Below are positions 50,493 through 59,112 of a DNA stretch of 64,000 nt, piece by piece. The notes beneath the pieces are model-generated. The model was given only the letters and a program-made list of their open reading frames with translations. It did no database searches and had not been told where the DNA came from. The position numbers and the translations under genes are program-made. The stretch is from Hyalangium gracile (lineage in GTDB: Bacteria > Myxococcota > Myxococcia > Myxococcales > Myxococcaceae), in the NCBI RefSeq assembly GCF_020103725.1, contig NZ_JAHXBG010000004.1:186001-250000 (forward strand), given 5' to 3'. The stretch's first letter is position 1; the number at the start of each line of letters is the position of its first letter.

Positions 50493-50843
50493 CTGACCAC
50501 GGGACAGGAATGGCTGGTGGACGCGAGCGGCTGCGTGCCCGAGCGCCTCAAGGACCGGGCGGCCCTGGCCGGCCTCTTCGAGGAGCTCATCGTCCTCTTG
50601 GAGCTGAAGGTGGTGGGACAGCCCCAGTGGCATGTGTTCCCCGAGCCCGGCGGCATCACCGGCCTGACGCTCCTGGCCGAGAGCCACCTGGCCATCCACA
50701 CCTTCCCCGAGCACGGCTTCGCCGCGCTCAACGTCTACTGCTGCCGCACCCGCCCTCGCCCGGACTTCGAGGCGCTGGTGGCCCGGTACCTGGGCGCCCG
50801 GGAGTGCGTGGTGCGTGAGCTCGCACGGGGGGTGAAGGCGTGA
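50493..50843 (+). CDS. speD: SpeD-type S-adenosylmethionine decarboxylase
   Basis: A 116-aa pyruvoyl enzyme precursor. LLAESHLAIHTFPEHGFAALNVYCC contains the self-cleavage serine (Glu-Ser-His) and the catalytic His and Cys of SpeD. Decarboxylated SAM would feed the aminopropyltransferase in the same operon. A CTG start at 50493 is proposed: GGGAGG lies 8 bases upstream and it restores the family N-terminus (TTGQEWLVDASGC). The first ATG/GTG in frame (GTG 50517) has no ribosome site and removes the first strand. The stop overlaps the GTG of the DUF4178 gene. Confidence 0.85.
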   Translation: MTTGQEWLVDASGCVPERLKDRAALAGLFEELIVLLELKVVGQPQWHVFPEPGGITGLTLLAESHLAIHTFPEHGFAALNVYCCRTRPRPDFEALVARYLGARECVVRELARGVKA

Positions 50844-52747
50844 CGCAAGGGCCTTGTCCCTCGTGTGGTGCTCCGGTCGAGTTCACGGCGGGCTCCGCGC
50901 AGGTGGTCGTCTGCAGCTACTGCCAGACGGTGGTGGCCAGGAAGGGCATCAACCTCGAGGCGCACGGGAAGATTGGCGCCATCGTGGACACCGACTCGCC
51001 GCTGCGCCTGGGGCTCGAGGGCCGCTACAACAAGGTCGGCTACAAGCTGGTGGGCCACATCCAGAAGGACCACGGCGCCGGCCCCTGGGACGAGTGGTAC
51101 GTGGAGTTCGACGACGGCCGCACCGGCTGGCTCAGCGAGTCCGAGGGCGCCTTCCACCTCATGTTCGAGTCCGGGGTGGAGCGGGGGCTCCAGCTGGATG
51201 ACATGCACCCGGGCCAGCGCCTGCGGCTGCAGAACCGCCCCTTCGTGGTGGAGGAGCGAGGCCACGGGCGCGTGGTGTCCGCCGCCGGCCAGCTCCCCAG
51301 CGACGTGGATCCGTCCCAGGACGGCTACTACGTGGACGCCACCGGCCCCAAGGGCGTCTTCGCCACGCTGGACTTCGGCACGCGCCTGCAGGATCCCGAG
51401 CTGTTCCTGGGCCAGCGGCTCAAGCTGGAGCAGCTCGGCATCCCCCTGGACCAGGTGCGCCCCCGGGTGCGCAAGGTGTCGCTGCAGCAGGCGCGGTGCA
51501 CCCAGTGCAACGGCGCGCTGGAGCTGCGCGCCCCGGACAAGACCAGGCGCGTGGCGTGCCCGTACTGCGGCGCCCTGCTCGACGCCAGCCACGGCAAGCT
51601 GGCCTTCCTCCAGCTGCTCGAGAAGCCGGACCACCCGCCGCTCATCCCCCTGGGCGCCAAGGGCCGGCTCAAGGAGGTGGAGTGGATCTGCATCGGCTAC
51701 ATGGTGCGCTCGTGCACCGTGGAGGGCACGCGCTACCCGTGGGAGGAGTACCTGCTCTACAACCGGGAGCACGGCTTCACCTGGCTGATGCTCTCCAACG
51801 GGCACTGGGTGCACCTCACGCCCATCGACGCGGGAGACGTCGCCCTGGTGCCGCAGGTGGCCGCCCACTACGATCACCGCCGCTACAAGGCCTTCCAGTC
51901 GGTGTCGGCCGTCACGGAGACGGTGCTGGGCGAGTTCTACTGGGAGGTGCACGAGGGCGAGCGGGCGCAGGCCATCGAGTACGTGGCGCCGCCCTACTCG
52001 GTGAACGAGGACGCCACGGACACCGAGGTGTCCTTCACCCACGGCGAGTACCTGCTGCCCTCCGTCATCCAGGAGGCCTTCAAGCTCAAGGAGCCGCTGC
52101 CGACGCCCCACGGCATCGCTCCCAGCCAGCCCAACCCCCACAGCTCCGGCTCCTCGTGGAAGTGGGCCGGCATCTGGGCCACGGTGCTGCTGCTCCTGAC
52201 GGTGCTCGTCCACGCGAGCGCCGCCAACCAGCAGGTGCTGGACATGACGGTGAGGCTGGGGCCCGAGGCGGCGTCCGGAACGCCGAGCGCCATGCAGTTC
52301 AGCGAGCCATTCCGCATCGAGAGCCGCGGCAACGTGCGCGCGGACGTGGTCGCCGGCGCCTTGAACAACGACTGGCTGGGCGTGCAGGGCGATCTGGTGA
52401 ACCAGGAGACGGGCGAGGTGACCAGCTTCTACGAGGAGCTCAGCTACTACAGCGGGCGGGACTCGGAGGGCTCGTGGTCCGAGGGGAACACGATCGGGAC
52501 GGCGTACCTGTCCGCGGTGGAGCCCGGCACCTACGTGCTGCGCACCACGGCGGCCTTCCCCGGGGGCGGAGCGCTGCAGCAGATGGCGGGGCGCAACTAC
52601 CGGGTGGTGCTCACCAGCGATGTGCCTCGCGGCATGTGGTTCTTCTTCGCGCTGGTGCTGCTGCTGGTGGGGCCGCTCATCGCGTTCATGCGCCACTCGG
52701 GCTTCGAGTCCACCCGGTGGTCCGAGAGCAACCTGACGAATTCATGA
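50840..52747 (+). CDS. DUF4178 protein with two zinc ribbons and membrane anchors
   Basis: A 635-aa protein. Two repeats each begin with a zinc ribbon (CPSCGAPVEF...CSYC at about 6-29; CTQCNGALEL...CPYC at about 219-245) followed by a DUF4178 beta domain (WDEWYVEFDDGRTGWLSESEG and PWEEYLLYNREHGFTWLMLSNGHW). Two membrane helices follow (about 437-458 and 601-622) with an outer domain between them. DUF4178 proteins occur in operons with DUF350, SpeD and aminopropyltransferases. The molecular role is unknown; membrane stress or surface polyamine modification has been suggested for such loci. GTG 50840 overlaps the speD stop. Confidence 0.85.
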   Translation: MTQGPCPSCGAPVEFTAGSAQVVVCSYCQTVVARKGINLEAHGKIGAIVDTDSPLRLGLEGRYNKVGYKLVGHIQKDHGAGPWDEWYVEFDDGRTGWLSESEGAFHLMFESGVERGLQLDDMHPGQRLRLQNRPFVVEERGHGRVVSAAGQLPSDVDPSQDGYYVDATGPKGVFATLDFGTRLQDPELFLGQRLKLEQLGIPLDQVRPRVRKVSLQQARCTQCNGALELRAPDKTRRVACPYCGALLDASHGKLAFLQLLEKPDHPPLIPLGAKGRLKEVEWICIGYMVRSCTVEGTRYPWEEYLLYNREHGFTWLMLSNGHWVHLTPIDAGDVALVPQVAAHYDHRRYKAFQSVSAVTETVLGEFYWEVHEGERAQAIEYVAPPYSVNEDATDTEVSFTHGEYLLPSVIQEAFKLKEPLPTPHGIAPSQPNPHSSGSSWKWAGIWATVLLLLTVLVHASAANQQVLDMTVRLGPEAASGTPSAMQFSEPFRIESRGNVRADVVAGALNNDWLGVQGDLVNQETGEVTSFYEELSYYSGRDSEGSWSEGNTIGTAYLSAVEPGTYVLRTTAAFPGGGALQQMAGRNYRVVLTSDVPRGMWFFFALVLLLVGPLIAFMRHSGFESTRWSESNLTNS

Positions 52748-52763
52748 GGAGGGGAGCAAGGAG

Positions 52764-52925
52764 ATGAAATTCTTTGGCGGGCTCGTGGTGCTGGCCTACG
52801 CGTTCATGGCCTTCACCGGCTGGGAGCCCTTCGCGACAGAGGAGCGAGGCAAGGTGCCGGATGACGTGCGTCGCGGGCCGGGCGGTGTCCTGCTCTGGAC
52901 CGGTGGATTCCAAGGAGGCAAGTGA
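52764..52925 (+). CDS. 53-aa small membrane protein of the DUF350 operon
   Basis: A short gene with a strong ribosome site (AGGAGGGGAGCAAGGAG) before ATG 52764. The product has one hydrophobic helix (about 5-18, GGLVVLAYAFMAFTGW) and then a conserved-looking tail (GKVPDDVRRGPGGVLLWTGGFQGGK). The stop overlaps the DUF350 start (TGATG), so translation is coupled. Comparable one-helix proteins with this kind of Pro-Val-Arg and Gly-Gly tail are common in DUF350/DUF4178 operons. A role as a small partner of the DUF350 channel-like protein is inference. Confidence 0.75.
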   Translation: MKFFGGLVVLAYAFMAFTGWEPFATEERGKVPDDVRRGPGGVLLWTGGFQGGK

Positions 52926-53152
52926 TGCTGCTACTGGGTGTGGTGGTCAGCTGGCAGGGGCTGCTGGCGAGCGTCATCTACTCGCTCATCGGCCTGGCGG
53001 TCTTCGTCCTGGGCTTCTTCGTCATGCGCTTCATCCTCCCGTATGACATCCACAAGGAGATCGAGACGGACCAGAACACGGCGCTGGGCATCGTCATCGG
53101 CTCCTTCATCATCGGGCTGGCCATCATCATCGCGGCGGCCATCTCGGGCTGA
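52925..53152 (+). CDS. DUF350 (YjfL) membrane protein
   Basis: A 75-aa protein with two hydrophobic helices (about 5-35 and 50-73). The conserved DUF350 segment lies between them (FILPYDIHKEIETDQNTALGIVIGS). E. coli YjfL has four helices and two DUF350 units; this is a single unit, so it probably dimerises. ATG 52925 overlaps the previous stop; a GTG three bases earlier is also in frame. Function is unknown; the family co-occurs with polyamine and membrane-stress genes. Confidence 0.85.
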   Translation: MLLLGVVVSWQGLLASVIYSLIGLAVFVLGFFVMRFILPYDIHKEIETDQNTALGIVIGSFIIGLAIIIAAAISG

Positions 53153-53179
53153 GCGCGCGCCGTGGAGTGAAGTGAAGAC

Positions 53180-54676
53180 TTGAACAAGACGCTGCTGTTC
53201 GTCACCGTCCTCGTCATCGCCACGTGTGGGCTCATCTACGAGCTCATCGTGGGGGCGCTCGCCAGCTACCTGCTGGGGGACTCCATCACCCAGTTCTCCA
53301 CCGTCATCGGCGGCTACCTCTTCGCGATGGGGATTGGCAGCTACCTGTCGCGCTTCCTGGAGAAGGGGCTGGCCCAGCGCTTCGTGGAGATAGAGCTGGC
53401 CGTGGCGCTGGTGGGCGGCCTGTGCGCCCCGATTCTGTTCCTCACGTTCACGGTGACGAACGTGTTCCAGGTGGTGCTGTACGGCAGCGTGTTGGTGATT
53501 GGCACGCTGGTGGGGCTGGAGATTCCCCTGCTGCTGCGCATCCTCCAGGACCAGGTGAAGTTCAAGGACCTGGTCAGCCAGGTGCTGACGTTCGACTACC
53601 TGGGGGCGCTGTTGGCGAGCGTGGCCTTCCCGCTGTTCTTCGTGCCGAAGCTGGGGCTGGTGCGCACCTCGCTGTTCTTCGGGCTGCTCAACGCGCTGGT
53701 GGGCCTGTGGAGCACGTGGCTGCTGGCGCCGGTGCTGGGCCACCCGCTGCGGCTGCGGGTGAAGGCGGTGGGCCTGTCGCTGTTCCTGGTGGTGGGGCTG
53801 GCGCTGGGCGATCGGCTGACGACGTTCTACGAGGAGCAGCTGTTCGCCGACGAGGTGGTGAGCGCCTCCAGCTCGCCGTACCAGCGCATCGTCCTCACGC
53901 GGGGCAAGCGGGGCTTCTCGTTGTTCCTCAATGGCAACCTGCAGTTCGCCAGCGTGGACGAGTACCGCTACCACGAGTCGCTGGTGCACCCGGCCATGGT
54001 GCGGGCCGGCTCGGTGGCGCGGGTGCTGATTCTGGGCGGCGGGGACGGGCTGGCCGCGCGCGAGGTGCTGCGCTACCCGGAGGTGCAGTCGGTGACGCTG
54101 GTGGATCTGGATCCCGCCATCACCGGGCTGGCCACGAAGTACGAGGAGCTGGCCCGGCTGAACCACCATGCGCTGACGCACCCGAAGACGCGGGTCATCA
54201 ACACGGACGCGATGAAGTTCCTGGAGGAGGGGGACTCGCTGTTCGACGTGGTCATCGTCGACTTCCCGGACCCGAACAACTTCGCGCTGGGCAAGCTGTA
54301 CACCACGGGCTTCTACAAGCTGCTCAAGAAGCGGATGGCCAAGGATGGGGTGGCGGTGGTGCAGAGCACCAGCCCGCTGTTCGCGCGGCGCTCGTTCTGG
54401 TGCGTGGAGGCCACGCTCAAGGCGTCGGGCTTCTGGACGCTGCCGTACCATGCGCTGGTGCCCTCCTTCGGCGAGTGGGGCTATGTGCTGGTGGCTCACG
54501 AGCCCGCGCTGAGCCGCCGCTCGCTGCCGGAGGGCCTGCTCTTCCTGGATGAGCCCACCATGGAGGGGCTCTCGCGGTTCCCGCCGGACATGGACCGGCT
54601 GCCGGCGGAGGTGAACCGGCTGAACAACCAGGTGCTGGTGCACTACTACGAGGAGGAGTGGCGTCGGTGGAACTGA
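53180..54676 (+). CDS. Membrane-anchored polyamine aminopropyltransferase
   Basis: A 498-aa spermidine-synthase-like enzyme preceded by about seven membrane helices (about 5-215). The catalytic domain (about 225-495) has the SAM-binding block VLILGGGDGLAAREVLRYP, the acidic partner VTLVDLDPAI and the catalytic Asp region VVIVDFPDPNNFALGKLYT. Such fused enzymes transfer an aminopropyl group from decarboxylated SAM to an acceptor at the membrane. The start is TTG at 53180 (no ATG or GTG gives the full first helix). SpeD upstream would provide the donor. The stop overlaps the flavin oxidase gene. Confidence 0.88.
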   Translation: MNKTLLFVTVLVIATCGLIYELIVGALASYLLGDSITQFSTVIGGYLFAMGIGSYLSRFLEKGLAQRFVEIELAVALVGGLCAPILFLTFTVTNVFQVVLYGSVLVIGTLVGLEIPLLLRILQDQVKFKDLVSQVLTFDYLGALLASVAFPLFFVPKLGLVRTSLFFGLLNALVGLWSTWLLAPVLGHPLRLRVKAVGLSLFLVVGLALGDRLTTFYEEQLFADEVVSASSSPYQRIVLTRGKRGFSLFLNGNLQFASVDEYRYHESLVHPAMVRAGSVARVLILGGGDGLAAREVLRYPEVQSVTLVDLDPAITGLATKYEELARLNHHALTHPKTRVINTDAMKFLEEGDSLFDVVIVDFPDPNNFALGKLYTTGFYKLLKKRMAKDGVAVVQSTSPLFARRSFWCVEATLKASGFWTLPYHALVPSFGEWGYVLVAHEPALSRRSLPEGLLFLDEPTMEGLSRFPPDMDRLPAEVNRLNNQVLVHYYEEEWRRWN

Positions 54677-56301
54677 CGCGGCGGGAGCTGGTTGCCGCGT
54701 TCCTGGGCTCGGCGGTGGCGGCCAGTGCGTGCAAGCGGACGCGGCCTCGCGAGCCGGTGCCGGGCGCCATCGTAGACAAGGCCGTGGAGGTGGGGCACCG
54801 CCTGCGTGGGGGGCCGCTGCCACGGGCCGAGACGGTGGAGCCGGTGGAGGTGCTCATCGTCGGCGCGGGCGCGGCGGGCCTGTCCGCGGCGTGGCGGCTG
54901 ATGGGGGCGGGGCTGAAGGACGTGCGGGTGGTGGAGCTGGAGGATGAGCTCGGGGGGACGTCGCGCTCGGGGAAGAACTCGGTGTCCCAGTACCCGTGGG
55001 GCGCGCACTACCTGCCGGCGCCGATGACGGAGCAGGGCGCGGTGCTGCGGCTGCTGCGGGAGATGGGCGCCGTCACCGGGGCGGATGCCGAGGGCTACCC
55101 CACCTTCGCGGAGGAGCTGCTCATCCGCGAGCCGGACGAGCGGCTCTTCTACCAGGGCGAGTGGTACGAGGGGCTGTACCTGCGAGCGGGCGCGAGCGCG
55201 GAGGACCTGGCGGAGGTGCAGCGCTTCGAGGCGCGGATGAACGCGTTCGCGGCGGCCAGGGATTCAAAGGGGCGCAAGGCGTTCGCGGTGCCCACGGCGC
55301 TGTCGAGCGATGACGCGGAGTGGACGGCGCTCGACAAGGTGAGCATGGCGCAGTGGATGGAGGCCGAGGGCTTCCGCTCGCCGCGCCTGAAGTGGGTGGT
55401 GGACTACGCCTGCCGGGATGACTACGGCACGACGGCGGAGGGCGTCTCCGCGTGGGCGGGCATCTGGTACTTCGCCGCGCGGCAGGTGGGGAAGGGCGAG
55501 CGCAGCGAGGGCTTCCTGAGCTGGCCCGAGGGCAACGGGCGGCTGATCCGGCAGTTGCTGTCCTCGCTGCCTCCGGGGCGGGTGGAGCGCAACGTGCTGG
55601 TGCACACGGTGGAGCCGGGCGCGGAGGGCTGCCGGGTGGAGGCGCTGGAGGCGGGGACGGGGAAGCCTCGGGCGTTCCAGGCGCGGCAGGTGGTGTTCAC
55701 GGGGCCGCGCTTCGTGGCGGGACGCGTGGTGGCGCCGTGGCGGGAGCAGCGGCCCGAGTGGATGGGCGCGTTCGAGTACGGGCCGTGGGTGGTGGCCAAC
55801 CTCACGCTGTCGAGCCCGCCGAAGTCCAGGGGCTTCCCGCTGTCGTGGGACAACGTCTTCTACGAGAGCCGGAGCCTGGGCTACGTGGTGGCCACGCACC
55901 AGACGCTGCGGCAGTACGAGGGCGGCCCGACGGTGCTCACGTGGTACCTGCCGATGGCGGGCAGGGACGTGAAGGCCGAGCGCGAGAAGGTGCTGTCGGC
56001 GGGGTACGGGGAGTGGGAGGGGCTGGTGATGGCCGACCTGATGCTGGCGCACCCCGGCATCACCGAGCAGGCGCTGCGGCTGGAGGTGATGCGGTGGGGG
56101 CACGCGATGATCCGGCCCTCCCCGGGCTTCATGTGGGGCCCGGCACGCTTCGCGGCGCAGGAAAGCCTGGGCCGCTCGCTGCACTTCGCTCACACGGACC
56201 TGGGAGGCATGGCGCTCTTCGAGGAGTCCAACTGGTTCGGGGTGAAGGCGGCGGAGCGGGTGCTGAAGGAATTGGGGCACTCCGCCGCGAGCTGGCTGTA
56301 G
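54667..56301 (+). CDS. Tat-exported lipoprotein flavin oxidoreductase
   Basis: A 544-aa amine-oxidase-like flavoprotein. The N-terminus has a twin-arginine motif (LTRRELVAAF) and a lipobox (AASAC, Cys22), so it should be exported folded and lipid-anchored. The FAD motif VLIVGAGAAGLSAAWRLM is at about 60-80, with the downstream ELEDELGGTSRSGKN. The C-terminus has SLGRSLHFAHTDLGGMALFEESNWFG. GTG 54667 was chosen because AGGAGG ends 10 bases upstream; GTG 54658 lies inside that ribosome site. It overlaps the aminopropyltransferase and ends the operon. It may oxidise polyamines or a modified polyamine in the periplasm, but the substrate is unproven. Confidence 0.83.
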   Translation: MELTRRELVAAFLGSAVAASACKRTRPREPVPGAIVDKAVEVGHRLRGGPLPRAETVEPVEVLIVGAGAAGLSAAWRLMGAGLKDVRVVELEDELGGTSRSGKNSVSQYPWGAHYLPAPMTEQGAVLRLLREMGAVTGADAEGYPTFAEELLIREPDERLFYQGEWYEGLYLRAGASAEDLAEVQRFEARMNAFAAARDSKGRKAFAVPTALSSDDAEWTALDKVSMAQWMEAEGFRSPRLKWVVDYACRDDYGTTAEGVSAWAGIWYFAARQVGKGERSEGFLSWPEGNGRLIRQLLSSLPPGRVERNVLVHTVEPGAEGCRVEALEAGTGKPRAFQARQVVFTGPRFVAGRVVAPWREQRPEWMGAFEYGPWVVANLTLSSPPKSRGFPLSWDNVFYESRSLGYVVATHQTLRQYEGGPTVLTWYLPMAGRDVKAEREKVLSAGYGEWEGLVMADLMLAHPGITEQALRLEVMRWGHAMIRPSPGFMWGPARFAAQESLGRSLHFAHTDLGGMALFEESNWFGVKAAERVLKELGHSAASWL

Positions 56302-56336
56302 TCCGGGGCTCGCCGAGGCCACCCTCCCGGCTCAGT

Positions 56337-56374
56337 TGGACTGAACCTGTCTGCTTGTATGACAGGTTGGTCCA
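56337..56374. repeat. REP-like hairpin, copy 2
   Basis: TGGAC-TG-AACCTGTC and GACAGGTT-G-GTCCA pair (8 plus 5 bases with a small internal loop) around loop TGCTTGTAT, 36 bases after the oxidase stop. The loop core TCTGCTTGT is shared with the hairpin at 22365-22395 while the stems differ. It probably marks the end of the polyamine operon transcript. Confidence 0.65.
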
Positions 56375-56516
56375 GCAGGCGGCACCGAGGCGTACTCCCA
56401 GTGGATCCAACCGGCCTCAAGTTCTTCAATGACACCGAGAAGGCTCCGCGCGGCATCCCTGCGAGTGGAGCAAGAGTCGTGGGCTGGTAGCTTCGCGGCA
56501 CTCGGGAGGCACTGGG

Positions 56517-57374
56517 ATGAAAGCAGGGCGTGCGAGTCAGACGGCGTCGTTGGTGGCGTTCCTGCGAGCGCTGGCGGATCTCGGCTTCTCCTCCGTGCCC
56601 GGGTTTCGCGACCCCACCGCTCGCCACCTGCTGGCTCCTCCCTGGTCGCTCCTGCTCCGCCTCGCCGAGCGGCGGCGGCAGAGGGCTGTTGCCATGGCTC
56701 GCAAGGGCTCCTCGGTGGGGGTCGATCAGCTCGCGCTGCGGACCATGCTCATCGATGCGTACCTTCGCGAGGCGCTCGCGCGGGGGGTGCGTCAGGTCGT
56801 CATCCTGGGCGCGGGGCTGGATGGCCGTGCCTACCGCATCCAGGAACTCGCGGGCGCCGCGGTCTTCGAGGTCGACCACCCCGCCACCCAGAGCTTCAAG
56901 AGGGCACGCCTGGGCTCGCTGACTCCGACCACCCAGCGCCTTCACTTCGTCACCGTCAACTTCGAGAAGGACTCTCTCGACGAGGCGCTCCAGCAGGCCG
57001 GCCATCGCCCCGATGAGCCCACGTTCTTCATCTGGGAGGGCGTGGTGATGTACCTCACGGATGAGGCGGTGCGCCGCACGCTCCAGCGGGTCGCCGCTCG
57101 CGCTGCTCCCGGCTCTGGCCTCGTCGTCAACTATGCGACCCCCGGCGCAAGCGGCGGAAGAACGATGAGCTTCGTCCTTCGCCTGTGGAGCGAGCCCATG
57201 CTGGGTGAGCGGCCCACGTCCACGATGAAGGCCCTGCTCGAGGAAGCCGGCTTCGAGGCGGTCGAGGATTCCGGTATCCCCGAGTGGGCAAAGCGCTTCG
57301 GCGCCCAGTCCCATGGCGCGACCCACTACCGGCTGATGCTGGCTCGGACTCGAAGCTCCGACGCGAAGCGCTGA
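56517..57374 (+). CDS. Class I SAM-dependent methyltransferase (LCMT type)
   Basis: A 285-aa methyltransferase of the leucine-carboxyl-methyltransferase-like family. It has the SAM-binding block VVILGAGLDGRAYRI, the acidic EVDHPATQSFKRARL and IWEGVVMYLTDEAVRRTL. The family is expanded in actinobacteria and myxobacteria, often in secondary metabolism. No cluster partner is visible here. ATG 56517 begins MKAGRASQTASLVAFLRAL, normal for the family. The substrate is unknown. Confidence 0.88.
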   Translation: MKAGRASQTASLVAFLRALADLGFSSVPGFRDPTARHLLAPPWSLLLRLAERRRQRAVAMARKGSSVGVDQLALRTMLIDAYLREALARGVRQVVILGAGLDGRAYRIQELAGAAVFEVDHPATQSFKRARLGSLTPTTQRLHFVTVNFEKDSLDEALQQAGHRPDEPTFFIWEGVVMYLTDEAVRRTLQRVAARAAPGSGLVVNYATPGASGGRTMSFVLRLWSEPMLGERPTSTMKALLEEAGFEAVEDSGIPEWAKRFGAQSHGATHYRLMLARTRSSDAKR

Positions 57375-57383
57375 GGCGCTCGG

Positions 57384-57941
57384 TCAGCCCTGCTCCGCCG
57401 CTCGCCGGAGTTCACGGAACAGGCGCGCCAGATCCTTCAGCTGATAGTGCGCGTTGAGCCCGCTCGGGTTGGGCAGCACCCAGAGCCGCGAGTCCTCCAG
57501 CGTCTCTGGCTGGAGCCCCAGCGTGGCGTCAGGCCTCCCGAAGGCGGCGCGGTAGGCGCTGATCCCCAGCAGCGCGATGAAGCGCGGACGGTAGCGTCGG
57601 ACCTTGGTGACCAGGCGCCGGCCGCCCTTGACCAGCTCCTTCGGCGCGAGCTGGTCCGCCGTCGCCGTGGCGCGATCCACCACGTTGGTGATGCCGTACC
57701 CGAGCGCGAGCAGCTCCTCCTGCTCCGAGGGCGCCAGCAGCCGTCGAGTGATGCCGGCGGCGTGCAGCGTGGGCCAGAACCGGTTGCCCGGCCTCGCGAA
57801 GTGGTATCCCACCACCGCGGAGTACAGGCTCGGGTTGATGCCGCAGAAGAGGACCCGCAGCCCTGGCGCGATGAGGTCCGGCATGCTTCGCCCGATGGCG
57901 GCGCGCAGCTCTTCCGGAGTGGGTTTTCGAGGTGAGGGCAT
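57384..57941 (-). CDS. mug: Mug-type G/U mismatch DNA glycosylase
   Basis: A 185-aa protein of the uracil-DNA glycosylase superfamily, Mug/TDG branch. Motif 1 is GINPSLYSAVVGYHFARPGNRFW, where Asn replaces the catalytic Asp of family 1. Motif 2 is NPSGLNAHY. It removes uracil, thymine or alkylated bases from mismatches with guanine. ATG 57941 begins MPSPRKPTPEELRAAIG. It is convergent with the methyltransferase (9 bases) and divergent from the ABC importer. Confidence 0.92.
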   Translation of the reverse strand: MPSPRKPTPEELRAAIGRSMPDLIAPGLRVLFCGINPSLYSAVVGYHFARPGNRFWPTLHAAGITRRLLAPSEQEELLALGYGITNVVDRATATADQLAPKELVKGGRRLVTKVRRYRPRFIALLGISAYRAAFGRPDATLGLQPETLEDSRLWVLPNPSGLNAHYQLKDLARLFRELRRAAEQG

Positions 57942-58025
57942 CGGCAGGCAACCTAATGGGTAGGCGGGCTGGCAGTCTACCGGGTCCGTTTCCTGGTCGA
58001 CGTCTGGCCGGGACATGGGTTGCCG

Positions 58026-58053
58026 GTGACATTCCGTGCCCGTGCCGCATAAT
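58026..58053 (+). promoter_or_regulatory. Possible sigma-70 promoter of the ABC importer
   Basis: GTGACA (58026-58031), 16 bases, then CATAAT (58048-58053). The predicted start of transcription is close to the ATG at 58063, where no ribosome site is seen, so the mRNA may be leaderless. This favours ATG 58063 over the in-frame GTG 58036. Confidence 0.4.
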
Positions 58054-58062
58054 CGGCCGCGC

Positions 58063-59112
58063 ATGTCACGCCTCTCGCTCCTTTCGCGCGCCGGCCTCGT
58101 GTCCGTGCTCGTCCTCCTGGCCTCGTGCCGCATCGAGTCGGCTGCGCCTTCGGATGCGTCCGCCTCGACGGCTCGCGAAGGGACGCCCGAGGGCGATGTG
58201 TGGGTCTACACCTCCATGTACCAGCACGTGCTCGATGCGTTCGAGCCGCTGCTCAAGGAGAAGCTCCCCAACGTGCGGGTCCACTGGTACCAGGCGGGCA
58301 GTGAGAAGGTCGCCAGCCGCCTCGAGGCCGAGCGGGCCGCGGGCGCTGTCCGCGCGGATGTGATCGCCACCTCAGACCCCTTCCTCTACGAGCGGCTCGC
58401 TCGCGAGGGGGCCTTCCTCCGCTACGCTTCTTCAAACGTGCTCCGGGTTCCTCGCTCGCTGCTGGAACTCGATGCGCACTACGCCGCGATGCGGCTATCC
58501 ACCATGGTCCTCGTCCATCGGACGGGCGCCGCGGCTTCGCCCGCCTCCTTCGCCGGGCTCGTGGGGGAAGGGTGGAAGGGGCGCGCTGCCATTGGAGATC
58601 CGCTCACCTCGGGCACAGCGTTCACGTGGGCCGTGTTCATGCAATCGAAGTATGGCGACGGGTTCTTCTCCCAGCTGCGCGCCAAGGGCGCCATCGTCGC
58701 GGGTGGCAACGCCGCCGTTCTGCAGAAGGTGGAGAGTGGAGAGGTGGACGTCGGTGTCCTGCTGCTCGAGAACGCTCTCACCGCCAAGGCACGAGGCAGC
58801 CCCATCGAGATCGTCTGGCCTGAGGACGGTGCTGTCGTCATCCCCGGTCCCATCGCCATCTTCCGCTCGACGCGCAATGCAGTGGCTGCCAAGGCGCTCG
58901 TGGACCTGCTCCTGTCGCCCGAGGGCCAGCGCATCATCGCGGAGAAGGGAGACATGCATGCCGTGGATCCCCGGCTCGGAGGGCCTCGTGGTGAGTTCGG
59001 GCTGGAGACGCTGATGTCCCGCTCCCAGCCGTGGAGCCCCGCCCTCGTCGAGCTGGGCCTCACGCGCGGAGGGGCTCTCAAGGAAACGTTCAGCAAGGCG
59101 TTCTCGCGATGA
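58063..59112 (+). CDS. Iron(III)-type ABC importer, substrate-binding lipoprotein
   Basis: A 349-aa family 1 solute-binding protein. A lipoprotein signal (LLASC, Cys22) is followed by the FbpA-like fold (VWVYTSMYQHVLDAFEPLL, GSEKVASRLEAERAAGAVRADVIATSDP, VWPEDGAVVIPGPIAIF, SPEGQRIIAEKGDMHAV). Relatives bind ferric ions or 2-aminoethylphosphonate; the ligand residues cannot be told apart by eye. It heads a three-gene operon; the permease start overlaps its stop (ATGA at 59109-59112). Confidence 0.87.
   Translation: MSRLSLLSRAGLVSVLVLLASCRIESAAPSDASASTAREGTPEGDVWVYTSMYQHVLDAFEPLLKEKLPNVRVHWYQAGSEKVASRLEAERAAGAVRADVIATSDPFLYERLAREGAFLRYASSNVLRVPRSLLELDAHYAAMRLSTMVLVHRTGAAASPASFAGLVGEGWKGRAAIGDPLTSGTAFTWAVFMQSKYGDGFFSQLRAKGAIVAGGNAAVLQKVESGEVDVGVLLLENALTAKARGSPIEIVWPEDGAVVIPGPIAIFRSTRNAVAAKALVDLLLSPEGQRIIAEKGDMHAVDPRLGGPRGEFGLETLMSRSQPWSPALVELGLTRGGALKETFSKAFSR

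Noticed and set aside
50517-50843. SpeD starting at GTG 50517
   Set aside because: No ribosome site before it and the start would remove the first conserved strand; CTG 50493 fits better.
52931-54823. A 630-codon minus-strand frame over the aminopropyltransferase
   Set aside because: Antisense shadow with Gln/His/Arg-rich composition; the plus-strand gene has full methyltransferase-fold motifs.
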